A stretch of 64,000 bases of DNA from a virus, in the IMG/VR virus record IMGVR_UViG_3300031758_000022, positions 39,023 to 103,022 of that record, one strand, 5' to 3'. The translations under genes were made by a program, and so were the position numbers. Numbering within the stretch: position 1 is the stretch's first letter; the number at the start of each line of letters is the position of its first letter. Positions 38,589-47,525 of this stretch are shown piece after piece. The notes below the pieces were generated by a model that searched no databases, was not told where the DNA came from, and saw nothing but the letters and a program-made list of their open reading frames with translations.

Positions 38589-38619
38589 TTTGGAAGTTTA
38601 AACTTTTGTAGTATATTTG
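38589..38619 (+). promoter_or_regulatory. Bacteroidota consensus promoter (TTTG-N19-TATATTTG)
   Basis: TTTG at 38589-38592, then 19 bases, then TATATTTG at 38612-38619: exact matches to the -33 TTTG and -7 TAnnTTTG of the Bacteroidota housekeeping promoter with ideal spacing. It drives the operon from 38643 and is the best single clue to the host phylum. Confidence 0.85.
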
Positions 38620-38642
38620 AACATAATTTAAAAATCAACAGA

Positions 38643-38906
38643 ATGGAAAATGCACAAGATCCTGGTTTTTCTCAGGAAGAAATGAATGCAAGAAAACAAG
38701 AAATGCTTGAATTTTACAAAGAGCAGATTGATTTTCTTGAAGTTCAAGTAAAATTTGAAACTCTTACTGCTGAGATTGAGGAGCAAAGACTCAAGCGTAT
38801 AGTAGCAATGGTAAGACAAGCTCAGATTCAAAGTCCTCCTGAAGAACATGAACCTGGTGAAAAACCTGAAGAAGGTAAAAAAAGAACTCTACGTAAAGAG
38901 GCCTAA
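38643..38906 (+). CDS. Small coiled-coil protein
   Basis: An 87-aa protein from the ATG at 38643-38645 (MENAQDPGFSQEEMNARKQE). A longer frame to 38514 crosses the promoter and terminator, so the inner start is used. It is a single charged coiled coil, probably dimeric. It is the first gene behind the promoter. Function unknown. Confidence 0.75.
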   Translation: MENAQDPGFSQEEMNARKQEMLEFYKEQIDFLEVQVKFETLTAEIEEQRLKRIVAMVRQAQIQSPPEEHEPGEKPEEGKKRTLRKEA

Positions 38907-38930
38907 CTCTTAATTGCTAAACCAACACAC

Positions 38931-39302
38931 ATGGCAATTGTAAATCAAGTACAGAAAAAAATAAGAATGGAAGTCTGGGATATTACTAAGTTCCAGCTGG
39001 CTATTCATTGTCATCTACATGACATATCTATTTCTAGCCTTGATCTTAATTGTTTAACTTTATTAGCCCTTTACGGAGAGAAAGAACTTACAGAGTTTTG
39101 TGAGGCTGCTGTTGAAAAGAAAATTTTCGGCAGCAGCCAATCTGTAAGGAATGCTCTAGCTAAAGCAGAAAAAAGAAAGCTTATTGTAAAACAGGGAAGG
39201 AGTAAGAAGAAGATCCAGATTAATCCTGAGATAAGGATTCAAACCAATGGTAACATACTCCTTGACTATAAAATTGTAAGAATTGAATCCAAAAAAGATT
39301 AA
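38931..39302 (+). CDS. Putative winged-helix DNA-binding protein
   Basis: A 123-aa basic protein. Its middle (FCEAAVEKKIFGSSQSVRNA) reads as a helix-turn-helix with a following basic wing (KAEKRKLIVKQGRSKKKIQI). It overlaps the next gene by 20 bp. It may regulate the late operon or bind DNA for packaging. Confidence 0.65.
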   Translation: MAIVNQVQKKIRMEVWDITKFQLAIHCHLHDISISSLDLNCLTLLALYGEKELTEFCEAAVEKKIFGSSQSVRNALAKAEKRKLIVKQGRSKKKIQINPEIRIQTNGNILLDYKIVRIESKKD

Positions 39303-39684
39303 ACCTTTTCTTAAATCTGTAAGTGAAGATTTAGATGTGGATCAAAGTCTTGTTATAGATATCTATGAGTTTTACTGGAGTAATGTCCGTAAAAGTTTAA
39401 CTACAGTACCTTATCCTAGAATAAACATTGAAAATTTAGGAGTGTTTGAAGTTAAACTTAAAACTTTAGATCTTACAATACAAAAGTACAAAGCTTATTT
39501 AAACAAACTGGATGCTGCTAATTTCTCTAAATATCCTAAGTATGAAAATGCTAAAAAAAGATTGGATGTTTTAGAGGCTACAAAAGAGATACTGCTAGAA
39601 GAAAGAGAAAGAAAAAAACAAATTAAAATATCAAGACATGGGAACACTACTGGAGATATGGAAGAAAAAGGGGGAGATTCTTGA
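39283..39684 (+). CDS. HU/IHF-like protein, truncated
   Basis: A 133-aa protein. Residues about 7-50 resemble the HU/IHF dimerisation helices, and GVFEVKLKTLDL resembles the first strand (GTFEVK) of HU. The long DNA-bending arms are absent; a coiled helix replaces them. It could be a modified DNA-bending protein or a capsid-associated DNA protein. Low to moderate confidence. Confidence 0.5.
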   Translation: MNPKKIKPFLKSVSEDLDVDQSLVIDIYEFYWSNVRKSLTTVPYPRINIENLGVFEVKLKTLDLTIQKYKAYLNKLDAANFSKYPKYENAKKRLDVLEATKEILLEERERKKQIKISRHGNTTGDMEEKGGDS

Positions 39685-39955
39685 GGGAATCAAGAACTCT
39701 GTCTTTAAAACAGAACATGTTGAGGAGGTAGCTGCAGCAAGAAATGCTATTTGTCAATCATGTGACCTTATAGATAGAACTGGTGATGAATGTGTAATGC
39801 CCGGTACACAGCCATGCTGTGGTGTATGCGGGTGTTCTTTACAGTTTTTACAAAGATCTCTGTCCTCAAAATGTGAGGAAGGTAAATGGGATGCTATACT
39901 TACTGATGAAGAGGCTGATGCATTAGATAACCATTTAAATCCAAATGAAGAATGA
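39638..39955 (+). CDS. Small zinc-binding protein with cysteine cluster
   Basis: A 105-aa protein. It has CQSCDLIDRTGDEC, then a CCGVCGC cluster and a later cysteine (KCEEG), likely to bind one or two zinc ions. The end is acidic (TDEEADALDNHLNPNEE). It overlaps the HU-like gene by 47 bp and the next zinc protein by 4 bp. Known only as a phage family to me. Confidence 0.75.
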   Translation: MGTLLEIWKKKGEILEGIKNSVFKTEHVEEVAAARNAICQSCDLIDRTGDECVMPGTQPCCGVCGCSLQFLQRSLSSKCEEGKWDAILTDEEADALDNHLNPNEE

Positions 39956-40161
39956 GCTGGCAAGTATGTCCCCTATGTAAGGGTGAAGGTTTTATCCATA
40001 ATGAATTAAGCGATCATGACATGGGATTTTTTGTTCCAGGTGGTGGAGTAAGATTTACTAAGGATTTTGACTGCACAGTGTGCAATGGTAAAAAAATAAT
40101 TTCAGAAGTTACAGGGCTTCCTCCTCATTCTAATAGTAATGTTGATGCCCTAGAACTTTAA
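39952..40161 (+). CDS. DnaJ-type zinc finger protein
   Basis: A 69-aa protein with two CxxCxGxG-like pairs: CPLCKGEG at the N-terminus and CTVCNGKK near residue 41, as in the DnaJ cysteine-rich domain. It overlaps the previous gene by 4 bp. It could bind unfolded protein or nucleic acid. Confidence 0.75.
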   Translation: MSWQVCPLCKGEGFIHNELSDHDMGFFVPGGGVRFTKDFDCTVCNGKKIISEVTGLPPHSNSNVDALEL

Positions 40162-40178
40162 TAAAACAAATACAACAA

Positions 40179-41000
40179 ATGTCAGTACTATTTTTACCTC
40201 AAGAACATAAATACATAAGTATTGATCCAAATGAAAAGATAGAGTGGACTAGTGTTACTACTGTTATTTCTAAGTTCAAAGAGCCTTTTGATGCTGATAG
40301 AATTGCTATAAGCTCTTCTAAAAATAAGAAAGGTAAATGGTATGGTATGTCACCAGAAGATATTAAAAATGCTTGGAAAGCAGAAGCTGATAGAGCTATT
40401 ACTTTAGGTACATGGTATCATAATCAAAGAGAAGCAGATGTCCTAGAATGTGATACAATTACACGGGATGAGTGTAAACTTAAAGTAGTTAAACCTGTAG
40501 AAGTTAATGGTGTTAAACAAGCACCTATACAAAAGCTAGAGAATGGTGTTTATCCTGAGCACTTTGTTTATCTTAAATCTGCAGGCATCTGCGGGCAATC
40601 AGATAGAGTAGAAGTAGTTAATGGTAGGGTAGACATCTATGACTATAAGACTAATAAAGAAATTAAAAAAGAGTCTTATGTAAACTGGGAAGGTGTTTCT
40701 AAAAAGATGCTGGCCCCTGTTAGTCACCTAGATGATTGTAACTACTGGCACTATACTCTTCAACTTAGCTTGTATATGTATATGATTATCAAGCATAATC
40801 CCAAGCTTAAGCCTGGCAAACTTGTTTTAGATCATGTAATATTTGAAGATGATGGTCTAGATAAATCAGGTAAAAAAATTCATAGGTTAGATATAGATGG
40901 TCATCCTATTATAAAAGAAATAGTAAGATATGACTTACCTTATCTAAAAGCAGAAGTAATTGCTATTATTAATCATTTAAAAGAAAATGTTACAGCTTAA
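40179..41000 (+). CDS. PD-(D/E)XK exonuclease, RecB/Cas4-like
   Basis: A 273-aa nuclease. Early TSVTTVISKFKEPF matches the start of the Cas4/RecB nuclease family, GTWYHNQRE supplies the H motif, and GQSDRVEVVNG followed by VDIYDYKTNK gives the D(x)DYK active site near residue 164. The final QLSLYMYMI helix matches the QxxxY motif. It degrades or processes DNA ends during replication or recombination. It overlaps the next gene by 14 bp. Confidence 0.85.
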   Translation: MSVLFLPQEHKYISIDPNEKIEWTSVTTVISKFKEPFDADRIAISSSKNKKGKWYGMSPEDIKNAWKAEADRAITLGTWYHNQREADVLECDTITRDECKLKVVKPVEVNGVKQAPIQKLENGVYPEHFVYLKSAGICGQSDRVEVVNGRVDIYDYKTNKEIKKESYVNWEGVSKKMLAPVSHLDDCNYWHYTLQLSLYMYMIIKHNPKLKPGKLVLDHVIFEDDGLDKSGKKIHRLDIDGHPIIKEIVRYDLPYLKAEVIAIINHLKENVTA

Positions 41001-41178
41001 TCCTATGATCCCTATAAAAAGGGTTTCTGATGGTCTTGAGGGCTATGCTTTTCTTGTAATTGATTATTCTCAAGAACATGATTTGTTATTTACATGTGCT
41101 ATGGATGATGGAGAAATATGGACGCTAAATAACAAAGAGATAAGATTTTGTAAAAATATTAGCCTTGAAAGAAAATGA
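40987..41178 (+). CDS. Small hypothetical protein
   Basis: A 63-aa protein (MLQLNPMIPIKRVSDGLEGY) with a beta-barrel-like pattern. It overlaps both neighbours (14 and 4 bp). No family recognised. Confidence 0.65.
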   Translation: MLQLNPMIPIKRVSDGLEGYAFLVIDYSQEHDLLFTCAMDDGEIWTLNNKEIRFCKNISLERK

Positions 41179-41693
41179 TTGTAAAACTGTTTGATATAGC
41201 CAATGGTGTAGTGATTCCTACGGAACATTGCTACACTCTTGTGTCACTAAAAAACATAATGGATGAGTATCCTGATGATTATTTAAAGATTTATCAGTAC
41301 TTGTTCTATATGACCTGTCCTAATCCGGATATTAATCCTTTCTTTAATACCTCTGAGATAGACAAAGAAGAGATTATTCTAAATGAGATTCAAGCTGAGT
41401 TTTCAACTGAAGATCCTCCTATACAAGTGGCCCTAGAATTTTGTGCAAGAATGTATGAAACTCCTACATTTAGAGCTTATAAAGGTATAAAGCAAATGCT
41501 AGATAAGCTTGCTACGTACATGGAAACAACAACAATAACACATGGTAGAGATGGAAACATTAACTCACTTGTTGCAGCAGCAGCAAAATTCCAGCAGATC
41601 AGGGACTCTTACAAAGGCGCGTACAAAGATCTCCAAGAAGAGCAAAAAAGTCAAGTCAGAGGTGGAGCAGGACTTGCCTATGACCAAACTTAA
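41175..41693 (+). CDS. Hypothetical protein before the packaging genes, possible small terminase
   Basis: A 172-aa, largely helical protein. It ends with a QQIRDSYKGAYKDLQEEQ helix and a glycine-rich tail. Its position directly before PhoH and TerL suggests a small terminase or packaging regulator, but no clear helix-turn-helix is visible. Confidence 0.6.
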   Translation: MIVKLFDIANGVVIPTEHCYTLVSLKNIMDEYPDDYLKIYQYLFYMTCPNPDINPFFNTSEIDKEEIILNEIQAEFSTEDPPIQVALEFCARMYETPTFRAYKGIKQMLDKLATYMETTTITHGRDGNINSLVAAAAKFQQIRDSYKGAYKDLQEEQKSQVRGGAGLAYDQT

Positions 41694-41706
41694 TTATGAA
41701 TAGAGT

Positions 41707-41725
41707 GTTTCATGAAATGTGAAAC
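41707..41725 (+). other. Hairpin in the leader of the PhoH gene
   Basis: GTTTCA pairs with TGAAAC around TGAAATG. It is not followed by a T run, so it is not a typical terminator. It is in the 85-bp gap before the PhoH-like gene, with a TATCTTTA near 41754 that could be a weak -7 element. Confidence 0.4.
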
Positions 41726-41778
41726 AAATGGTTTTATTTCACTAAATGTGATATATCTTTATGATATAACTTTCTCAT

Positions 41779-42441
41779 ATGGCAAAATCTAACGTTGAAA
41801 AAACACCACCCAAAGGAGACATTAAGTTTTCTATTACTCTTTCTGAAGAACAGAAGCTTGCTAAAGAACTTATTATTGTTAAACCCTATAACTTTATTTT
41901 TGGTTCTGCTGGTAGTGGTAAGACATTACTAGCTGTTCAGATAGCTCTGGACTTTTATTTTAAAAGAAAAACCAATAAAATTGTTATTACAAGACCTACA
42001 GTATCTACTGAAGATAATGGGTTTTTACCAGGAACAGAAAAAGAAAAGATGGAACCTTGGCTTGTTCCAATCAAATCTAACATGAGAAAAGTCTATGATA
42101 AGCCAGAGATATTAACTAAGATGGAAGAAAATGAAAACATAGAGCTTGTTTCATTAAGCCATTTTAGAGGAAGAACCTTTGATGACTGTGTTTGTATTGT
42201 GGATGAATTTCAGAACCTTACAAAGTCTCAGTTACAGATGTGTATAGGAAGACTTGGAAAAGGTTCTATGATGATTTTTACAGGTGATCCAAATCAAATA
42301 GATTTGAAATACAAGGATCAATCTGCAATACATGATGTAGCTAAGCTAGAAAAATCACAATGGGTTAATAAAATAGTACTTCTTGAAAATCATAGACATG
42401 AAGCTTTGAATGATGTATTAAAACTATTGAATGACTACTGA
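41779..42441 (+). CDS. PhoH-like ATPase
   Basis: A 220-aa ATPase. Walker A is GSAGSGKT near residue 45, TRPTVSTED and GFLPGTEKEK follow, Walker B is CIVDEFQNLT near residue 139, and FTGDPNQID is the sensor region, all in PhoH order. PhoH ATPases are common in phages; they probably act on RNA or a nuclease. It overlaps TerL by 11 bp. Confidence 0.9.
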   Translation: MAKSNVEKTPPKGDIKFSITLSEEQKLAKELIIVKPYNFIFGSAGSGKTLLAVQIALDFYFKRKTNKIVITRPTVSTEDNGFLPGTEKEKMEPWLVPIKSNMRKVYDKPEILTKMEENENIELVSLSHFRGRTFDDCVCIVDEFQNLTKSQLQMCIGRLGKGSMMIFTGDPNQIDLKYKDQSAIHDVAKLEKSQWVNKIVLLENHRHEALNDVLKLLNDY

Positions 42442-44650
42442 ACTATACCAACATATTCCTACATATAAAAATGGTGAGTGGAGTTATACTGACTTTGAGA
42501 GTCGGGAAGACTTTGCAACCTTTATAAAATCTATTTTTAAAGAGCCTGGAAAGTATAACTTTAATGAAACTTCCCGTTTATTTAATGAACAAGCTAGGCT
42601 TTTTAATGTCAATAACTTCTATTGTTTAGCACCTCAAGGCACTAAAGACTACATAAAGTATTGGGATACAGAAAAAGAAAAGTGTAGAAAGGGAGTACTT
42701 TATCATGATGGTAATGAGACCTGGTATCTTACTAGAGACTATTATATGTGGCTGAATTTCCTACCAATCTTTAACAAGGAGATTCAGAAGTTTGGTTTTG
42801 CAGATGTAAGGGATGCTCAGTACCACATGGCTCTTTATGAGATTTTAGCAGAGCTTAACTATAGACATGCTGCTATTCTTAAAAAACGTCAGATTGCTAG
42901 TTCATATTTCCATTGTGGTAAACTTATAAATCAGATATGGTTTGAAGAGGGTATTACCTTGAAGATGGGAGCTAGTCTAAAAGACTTTGTTAATGAAAAA
43001 GGTAGTTGGAAGTTTCTTGCAGAATATGAAGCTTTCTTAAATAAACATACAGCTTGGTACCGTCCTATGAATCCAAACAAAGCAATGTTCTGGCAACAGA
43101 AGATTGAGATTGTTAATTATATAGGCGGCCAGAAAAGAAAGTCAGAAGTAGGTCTTAAGGGTGTACTTCAAGCTATTTCCTTTGATAAGAGTCCTACAAA
43201 TGCTGTCGGTGGTCCTACCAAGTACTTCTTCTATGAAGAGGCTGGTATTGCCCCTACTATGAATCAGACCTATGAGTATCTAAGACCTGCCATGAGATCA
43301 GGTATGATTACTACTGGTACTTTTATAGCAGCTGGTTCTGTGGGTGATCTTAGTCAATGTGAGCCATTAAAAAGACTAATCCTTAGTCCTGATGCTAATG
43401 GTATATATTCTGTAGAGACTAACCTGATAGATAAAAATAACACTATAGGAATGAGTGGTCTATTCATTCCTGAGCAGTGGTCTATGCCACCATATGTAGA
43501 TAAGTATGGTAATTCTAAAGTTGAGGAAGCTTTAGCAGCATTAGATGAACAATTTGCCCAATGGAAAAAAGATCTTAATCCTCAAGAGTATCAGCTCCGT
43601 ATTTCTCAGCACCCTAGAAACATTGAAGAAGCTTTTGCTTTTAGATCTGTATCATTGTTTCCTCCACATCTTGTTTCTGCCCAGAACCAAAGGATTGAAG
43701 AAAAAGCCTATCCTTATGAGTTTCTAAGTATTGGTAGAGATGCTAGAGGAGAGGTGGTTGTAGAGCCTACAAACAAACTTCCTATAATGGAATTTCCAGT
43801 AACTAAGAATACTGAAGATAAAACAGGCACCTTGGTAGTATGGGAGAGACCAGAAAAAGATCCAGAATTTGGAACCTACTATGCATCTATTGACCCTGTG
43901 TCAGAAGGAAAGACTACTACTTCTGACTCTTTATGTTCTATATATGTCTATAAAACAGCAGTAGAAGTTACTAAAAATAATGGTTCTGAGATAACTACTT
44001 ATATAGAACAGGATAAAATTGTAGCTGCTTGGTGTGGCCGCTTTGATGATATCAATAAAACACATGAGAGATTGTCTCTAATAATAGAGTGGTATAATGC
44101 ATGGACTATTGTAGAAAATAACGTTTCTTTGTTTATCCAATACATGATAGCTCAGCGCAAGCAAAAGTATCTTGTACCAAGAACTCAGATAATGTTCTTA
44201 AAAGACATTGGTGCTAATGCTAGTGTATACCAAGAGTATGGATGGAGAAACACCGGCACATTGTTTAAAGCTCACATGCTTAGTTATGCTATTGCCTTTT
44301 TAGAAGAAGAACTAGATCATGAAGTTACTGATGATGGTAAGATTGTAAGAACAAAGTATGGTGTAGAAAGAATCCCGGACCCTATGCTTTTAAAAGAAAT
44401 GCTTGAGTATAGAGATGGAGTCAACGTGGATAGACTTGTATCCTTTGCCGCTTTAATTGCTTTTGCTAAAGTTCAACAGGCAAATAGAGGTTATAAAAAG
44501 AAGTATGAAGAAACAGATCAAGCTAAAAACTTGAATAGTAACAAAAAATTTAGTAAATTGACTATAAGTCCTTTCCGACACATGGGAGGAGGAAATAGTA
44601 GTACCTTAGGTAAAAATTTGAAGAGAAATCCTTTTAAAAATTTGAGATAA
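42431..44650 (+). CDS. terL: Terminase large subunit
   Basis: A long 739-aa TerL. The ATPase part has a Walker-A-like AILKKRQIASSYFHCGKL region and a Walker B KYFFYEEAGI near residue 273. The nuclease part starts with YYASIDPVSEG near residue 485, the first acidic motif, and ends with a KDIGANASVYQEYGW region. It translocates DNA into the capsid. Longer than usual (500-600 aa) by an N-terminal extension of about 100 residues. Confidence 0.9.
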   Translation: MTTELYQHIPTYKNGEWSYTDFESREDFATFIKSIFKEPGKYNFNETSRLFNEQARLFNVNNFYCLAPQGTKDYIKYWDTEKEKCRKGVLYHDGNETWYLTRDYYMWLNFLPIFNKEIQKFGFADVRDAQYHMALYEILAELNYRHAAILKKRQIASSYFHCGKLINQIWFEEGITLKMGASLKDFVNEKGSWKFLAEYEAFLNKHTAWYRPMNPNKAMFWQQKIEIVNYIGGQKRKSEVGLKGVLQAISFDKSPTNAVGGPTKYFFYEEAGIAPTMNQTYEYLRPAMRSGMITTGTFIAAGSVGDLSQCEPLKRLILSPDANGIYSVETNLIDKNNTIGMSGLFIPEQWSMPPYVDKYGNSKVEEALAALDEQFAQWKKDLNPQEYQLRISQHPRNIEEAFAFRSVSLFPPHLVSAQNQRIEEKAYPYEFLSIGRDARGEVVVEPTNKLPIMEFPVTKNTEDKTGTLVVWERPEKDPEFGTYYASIDPVSEGKTTTSDSLCSIYVYKTAVEVTKNNGSEITTYIEQDKIVAAWCGRFDDINKTHERLSLIIEWYNAWTIVENNVSLFIQYMIAQRKQKYLVPRTQIMFLKDIGANASVYQEYGWRNTGTLFKAHMLSYAIAFLEEELDHEVTDDGKIVRTKYGVERIPDPMLLKEMLEYRDGVNVDRLVSFAALIAFAKVQQANRGYKKKYEETDQAKNLNSNKKFSKLTISPFRHMGGGNSSTLGKNLKRNPFKNLR

Positions 44651-44651
44651 A

Positions 44652-47414
44652 ATGGAAATATATAATGCCTTACAGATGAAGAATGGGGCTAAGGTTGAGT
44701 ACAATAAAATGGGCAGCCTTAACCAACCTCTTCAATTTTTACCTAGATCTGAAAAGGATAAAGACTGGGCGGCATGGTGTCTAGACTGGATGGAGTGGCA
44801 AGGTCTTAAACAAGTAAGACGTAATGCTAGAAGACTTCTAAAGAACTATAAACTTGCTAAAGGTATTATTGACAAGTCTGACTACATTGTTGAAGAAGAC
44901 AATGAGTATGCAGACTTGATTGATACATTGACAAAGGAAGACACTTCTGCTCTTGAGCTTAAGTTCTATCCTATTATTCCTAATGTTATAAACACTCTTA
45001 CAGCAGAATTTGCTAAGAGATCAACTAGAGTTGTTTACTCTGCTGTAGATGAGCGCTCATATAATGAAATGCTTGAGTTAAAAAGATCTCAAGTAGAGCA
45101 AGCTCTTGTATTTGATGCTCAACAAAAAATGGCAATGAACCTTATTGAACAAGGTTATGAGCCTGAGTCTGAGGAGTTTCAACAAGGCATGTCTCCAGAA
45201 AGTATTAAATCTTTACCTGAAATAGAAGCCTATTTTCAGAAGGATTATAGAAGTATGGTTGAGCAATGGGCTGAGCATCAGCACAGAGTTGATGTTGAGA
45301 GATATCATATGGAAGAACTTGAAGAAAGAGGTTTCCGTGATATGCTTATTACTGACCGTGAATTCTGGCACTTCCGCATGATGGAAGATGATTATGATGT
45401 AGAACTATGGAATCCGGTATTGACATTCTATCAAAAATCACCAGACCAAAGATATATTTCTGAAGGTCACTGGGTAGGTAAGTTTGATATGATGACAGTA
45501 GCGGATGTAATTGATAAGTATGGTTGGGCAATGACTGAAGAACAAATGGTCACCCTAGAACTTATTTATCCTGTAAGATCTGCCGGTTATCCTATTCAAG
45601 GTTATCAGAATGATGGTAGCTACTATGATGGCACTAAGTCCCATGCTTGGAATACTAATATGCCTTCTCTTGGTTACAGACAGTTTACTTCTATGTGGGA
45701 TAATGCTCAATATGGAGGTGACGTTGTTAACTGGATTATGATGGAAGGTGAAGATTACCTTGATATGGGTATGTCTAACTTATTGAGAGTCACTACTGTA
45801 TATTGGAAATCTCAACGTAAGGTTGGTCACTTGACAAAGATTACTGAATCTGGTGATATTATTACAGAAATAGTAGATGAGACTTATAAAGTAACTGAGA
45901 AGCCTGTTTATAATAAAGGTCTTATAGAAAATAAAACTAAACACACTCTTGTATTTGGAGAACATATTGACTGGATCTGGATTAACCAAGTATGGGGTGG
46001 TGTGAAGATTGGTCCAAATAGACCTGCATTCTGGGGCTCTAATAACCCTGGTGGTATTACACCTATTTACTTAGGAGTTAATCAAAACAACATTGGTCCT
46101 ATGAAGTTCCAGTTCAAGGGAGATGATTCCTTGTATGGATGTAAATTGCCAGTAGAAGGTTCTGTATTCTCAGACCGTAATACAAGATCTACATCATTAG
46201 TAGATTTGATGAAGCCTTTCCAGATTGCTTATAACATTGTAAACAATCAGATTGCAGACATCCTTGTGGATGAATTGGGTACTGTCATAGCACTTGACCA
46301 GAACTCACTACCACGTCACTCATTAGGAGAAGATTGGGGAAAAGGTAACTATGCTAAAGCATATGTTGCAATGAAGAATTTCCAAATGCTTCCTCTTGAT
46401 ACTACTATTACTAACACAGAAAATGCTTTGAACTTTAATCATTTCCAAAAACTGGACTTGAGTCAAACAGAGCGTCTTCTATCAAGGATTCAGTTGGCCC
46501 AATACTTTAAGCAACAAGCCTTTGAAGTTATTGGTATTACTCCACAACGCTTGGGTCAAGAGATCTCTAGACAAACAGCAACCGGTATTGAGCAATCAAT
46601 TAATGCTAGTTATGCTCAAACAGAGATGTACTTCATCCACCACTGTGACTATTTGATGCCTAGAGTACACCAAATGAGAACAGACCTGGCTCAGTACTAC
46701 CATTCAAATAATCCTTCAACAAGACTTTCTTACATCACAACTCTTGATGAAAGAAAGAATTTTGAGATAAATGGTACTGACTTCTTGATGCGTGAGCTTA
46801 ACATCTTTGCTAATACTAGAGCAAACCAGCGTGCTATTCTAGAACAACTCAAGCAGTTGGCTCTAAATAATAATACAAGTGGTGCGAGTATTTATGACTT
46901 AGGTAATATTCTTAAATCTGATTCTATTGTAGAGGTATCTCATATTCTTAAAGCTACAGAAGCTAAAGCTGAGCAAGTCCGTAAAGAAGAAATGCAACAG
47001 CAACAAGCAATGCAAGAGCAAGCTCTTCAAGCTAGAGCTGAAGAAGAGCGCATGAAAATGGAATTTGAGTCTTCTGAAAATGAAAAAGACCGTCAGGCTA
47101 GAATCCTTGAAGCAGAAATTAAAGCTTCAGGCTATGGATCCATGCAAGACATTAATGAAAACAAACTATCTGACTTCCAAGACTCTCTTCAAAATATCCA
47201 AAAGAGTGAGCAGTATGCACAAACAATGGATATGAATAGACAAAAGGAAACTGCCAAGGCTACTCAAACAAGAGAGAAGCTAATGGTAGAAAGAGAAAAG
47301 ATAGCGGCTCAAAAAGAGATTGCTGCAAAGCAACTTGAGATAGCAAAAGAGAATAAAAACAAGTATGATTTAGCTAGAGGTGCTAAAGACAGAGAGGCAA
47401 AAAAGAAGAAGTAG
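44652..47414 (+). CDS. Portal protein
   Basis: A 920-aa protein. The fold begins near residue 50 (WMEWQGLKQVRRNARRLLKN) and covers about 650 residues, including a QTATGIEQSINASYAQTE helix near residue 650 in the channel region. The last 180 residues are a long glutamine- and lysine-rich coiled coil (barrel or scaffold-interacting). Position between TerL and scaffold supports it. It is larger than most portals (500-700 aa). Confidence 0.85.
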   Translation: MEIYNALQMKNGAKVEYNKMGSLNQPLQFLPRSEKDKDWAAWCLDWMEWQGLKQVRRNARRLLKNYKLAKGIIDKSDYIVEEDNEYADLIDTLTKEDTSALELKFYPIIPNVINTLTAEFAKRSTRVVYSAVDERSYNEMLELKRSQVEQALVFDAQQKMAMNLIEQGYEPESEEFQQGMSPESIKSLPEIEAYFQKDYRSMVEQWAEHQHRVDVERYHMEELEERGFRDMLITDREFWHFRMMEDDYDVELWNPVLTFYQKSPDQRYISEGHWVGKFDMMTVADVIDKYGWAMTEEQMVTLELIYPVRSAGYPIQGYQNDGSYYDGTKSHAWNTNMPSLGYRQFTSMWDNAQYGGDVVNWIMMEGEDYLDMGMSNLLRVTTVYWKSQRKVGHLTKITESGDIITEIVDETYKVTEKPVYNKGLIENKTKHTLVFGEHIDWIWINQVWGGVKIGPNRPAFWGSNNPGGITPIYLGVNQNNIGPMKFQFKGDDSLYGCKLPVEGSVFSDRNTRSTSLVDLMKPFQIAYNIVNNQIADILVDELGTVIALDQNSLPRHSLGEDWGKGNYAKAYVAMKNFQMLPLDTTITNTENALNFNHFQKLDLSQTERLLSRIQLAQYFKQQAFEVIGITPQRLGQEISRQTATGIEQSINASYAQTEMYFIHHCDYLMPRVHQMRTDLAQYYHSNNPSTRLSYITTLDERKNFEINGTDFLMRELNIFANTRANQRAILEQLKQLALNNNTSGASIYDLGNILKSDSIVEVSHILKATEAKAEQVRKEEMQQQQAMQEQALQARAEEERMKMEFESSENEKDRQARILEAEIKASGYGSMQDINENKLSDFQDSLQNIQKSEQYAQTMDMNRQKETAKATQTREKLMVEREKIAAQKEIAAKQLEIAKENKNKYDLARGAKDREAKKKK

Positions 47415-47472
47415 CTATAAGATGCGCTTTATTTAGTTAGAGCAAAAAATTTTTAAAGTTTATTATTCTACT

Positions 47473-47503
47473 TTTGTCTATATTATTAGTGTAGATATTT
47501 TAT
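47473..47503 (+). promoter_or_regulatory. Putative promoter before the scaffold gene
   Basis: TTTG, 19 bases, then TATTTTAT (six of eight to TAnnTTTG). It lies 22 bp before the scaffold gene, in a 111-bp gap. Confidence 0.55.
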
Positions 47504-47525
47504 AAACCAACAATATTTTACAAAC

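Noticed and set aside
38514-38642. Longer start for the coiled-coil gene 38643-38906
   Set aside because: It would cross the terminator and the consensus promoter upstream.
1750-44500. Further GGTTATA or ATAACCTA matches in coding sequence (for example near 1750, 5795 and 44492)
   Set aside because: They lie inside genes with no start or terminator nearby, so they are chance matches to part of the shared motif.
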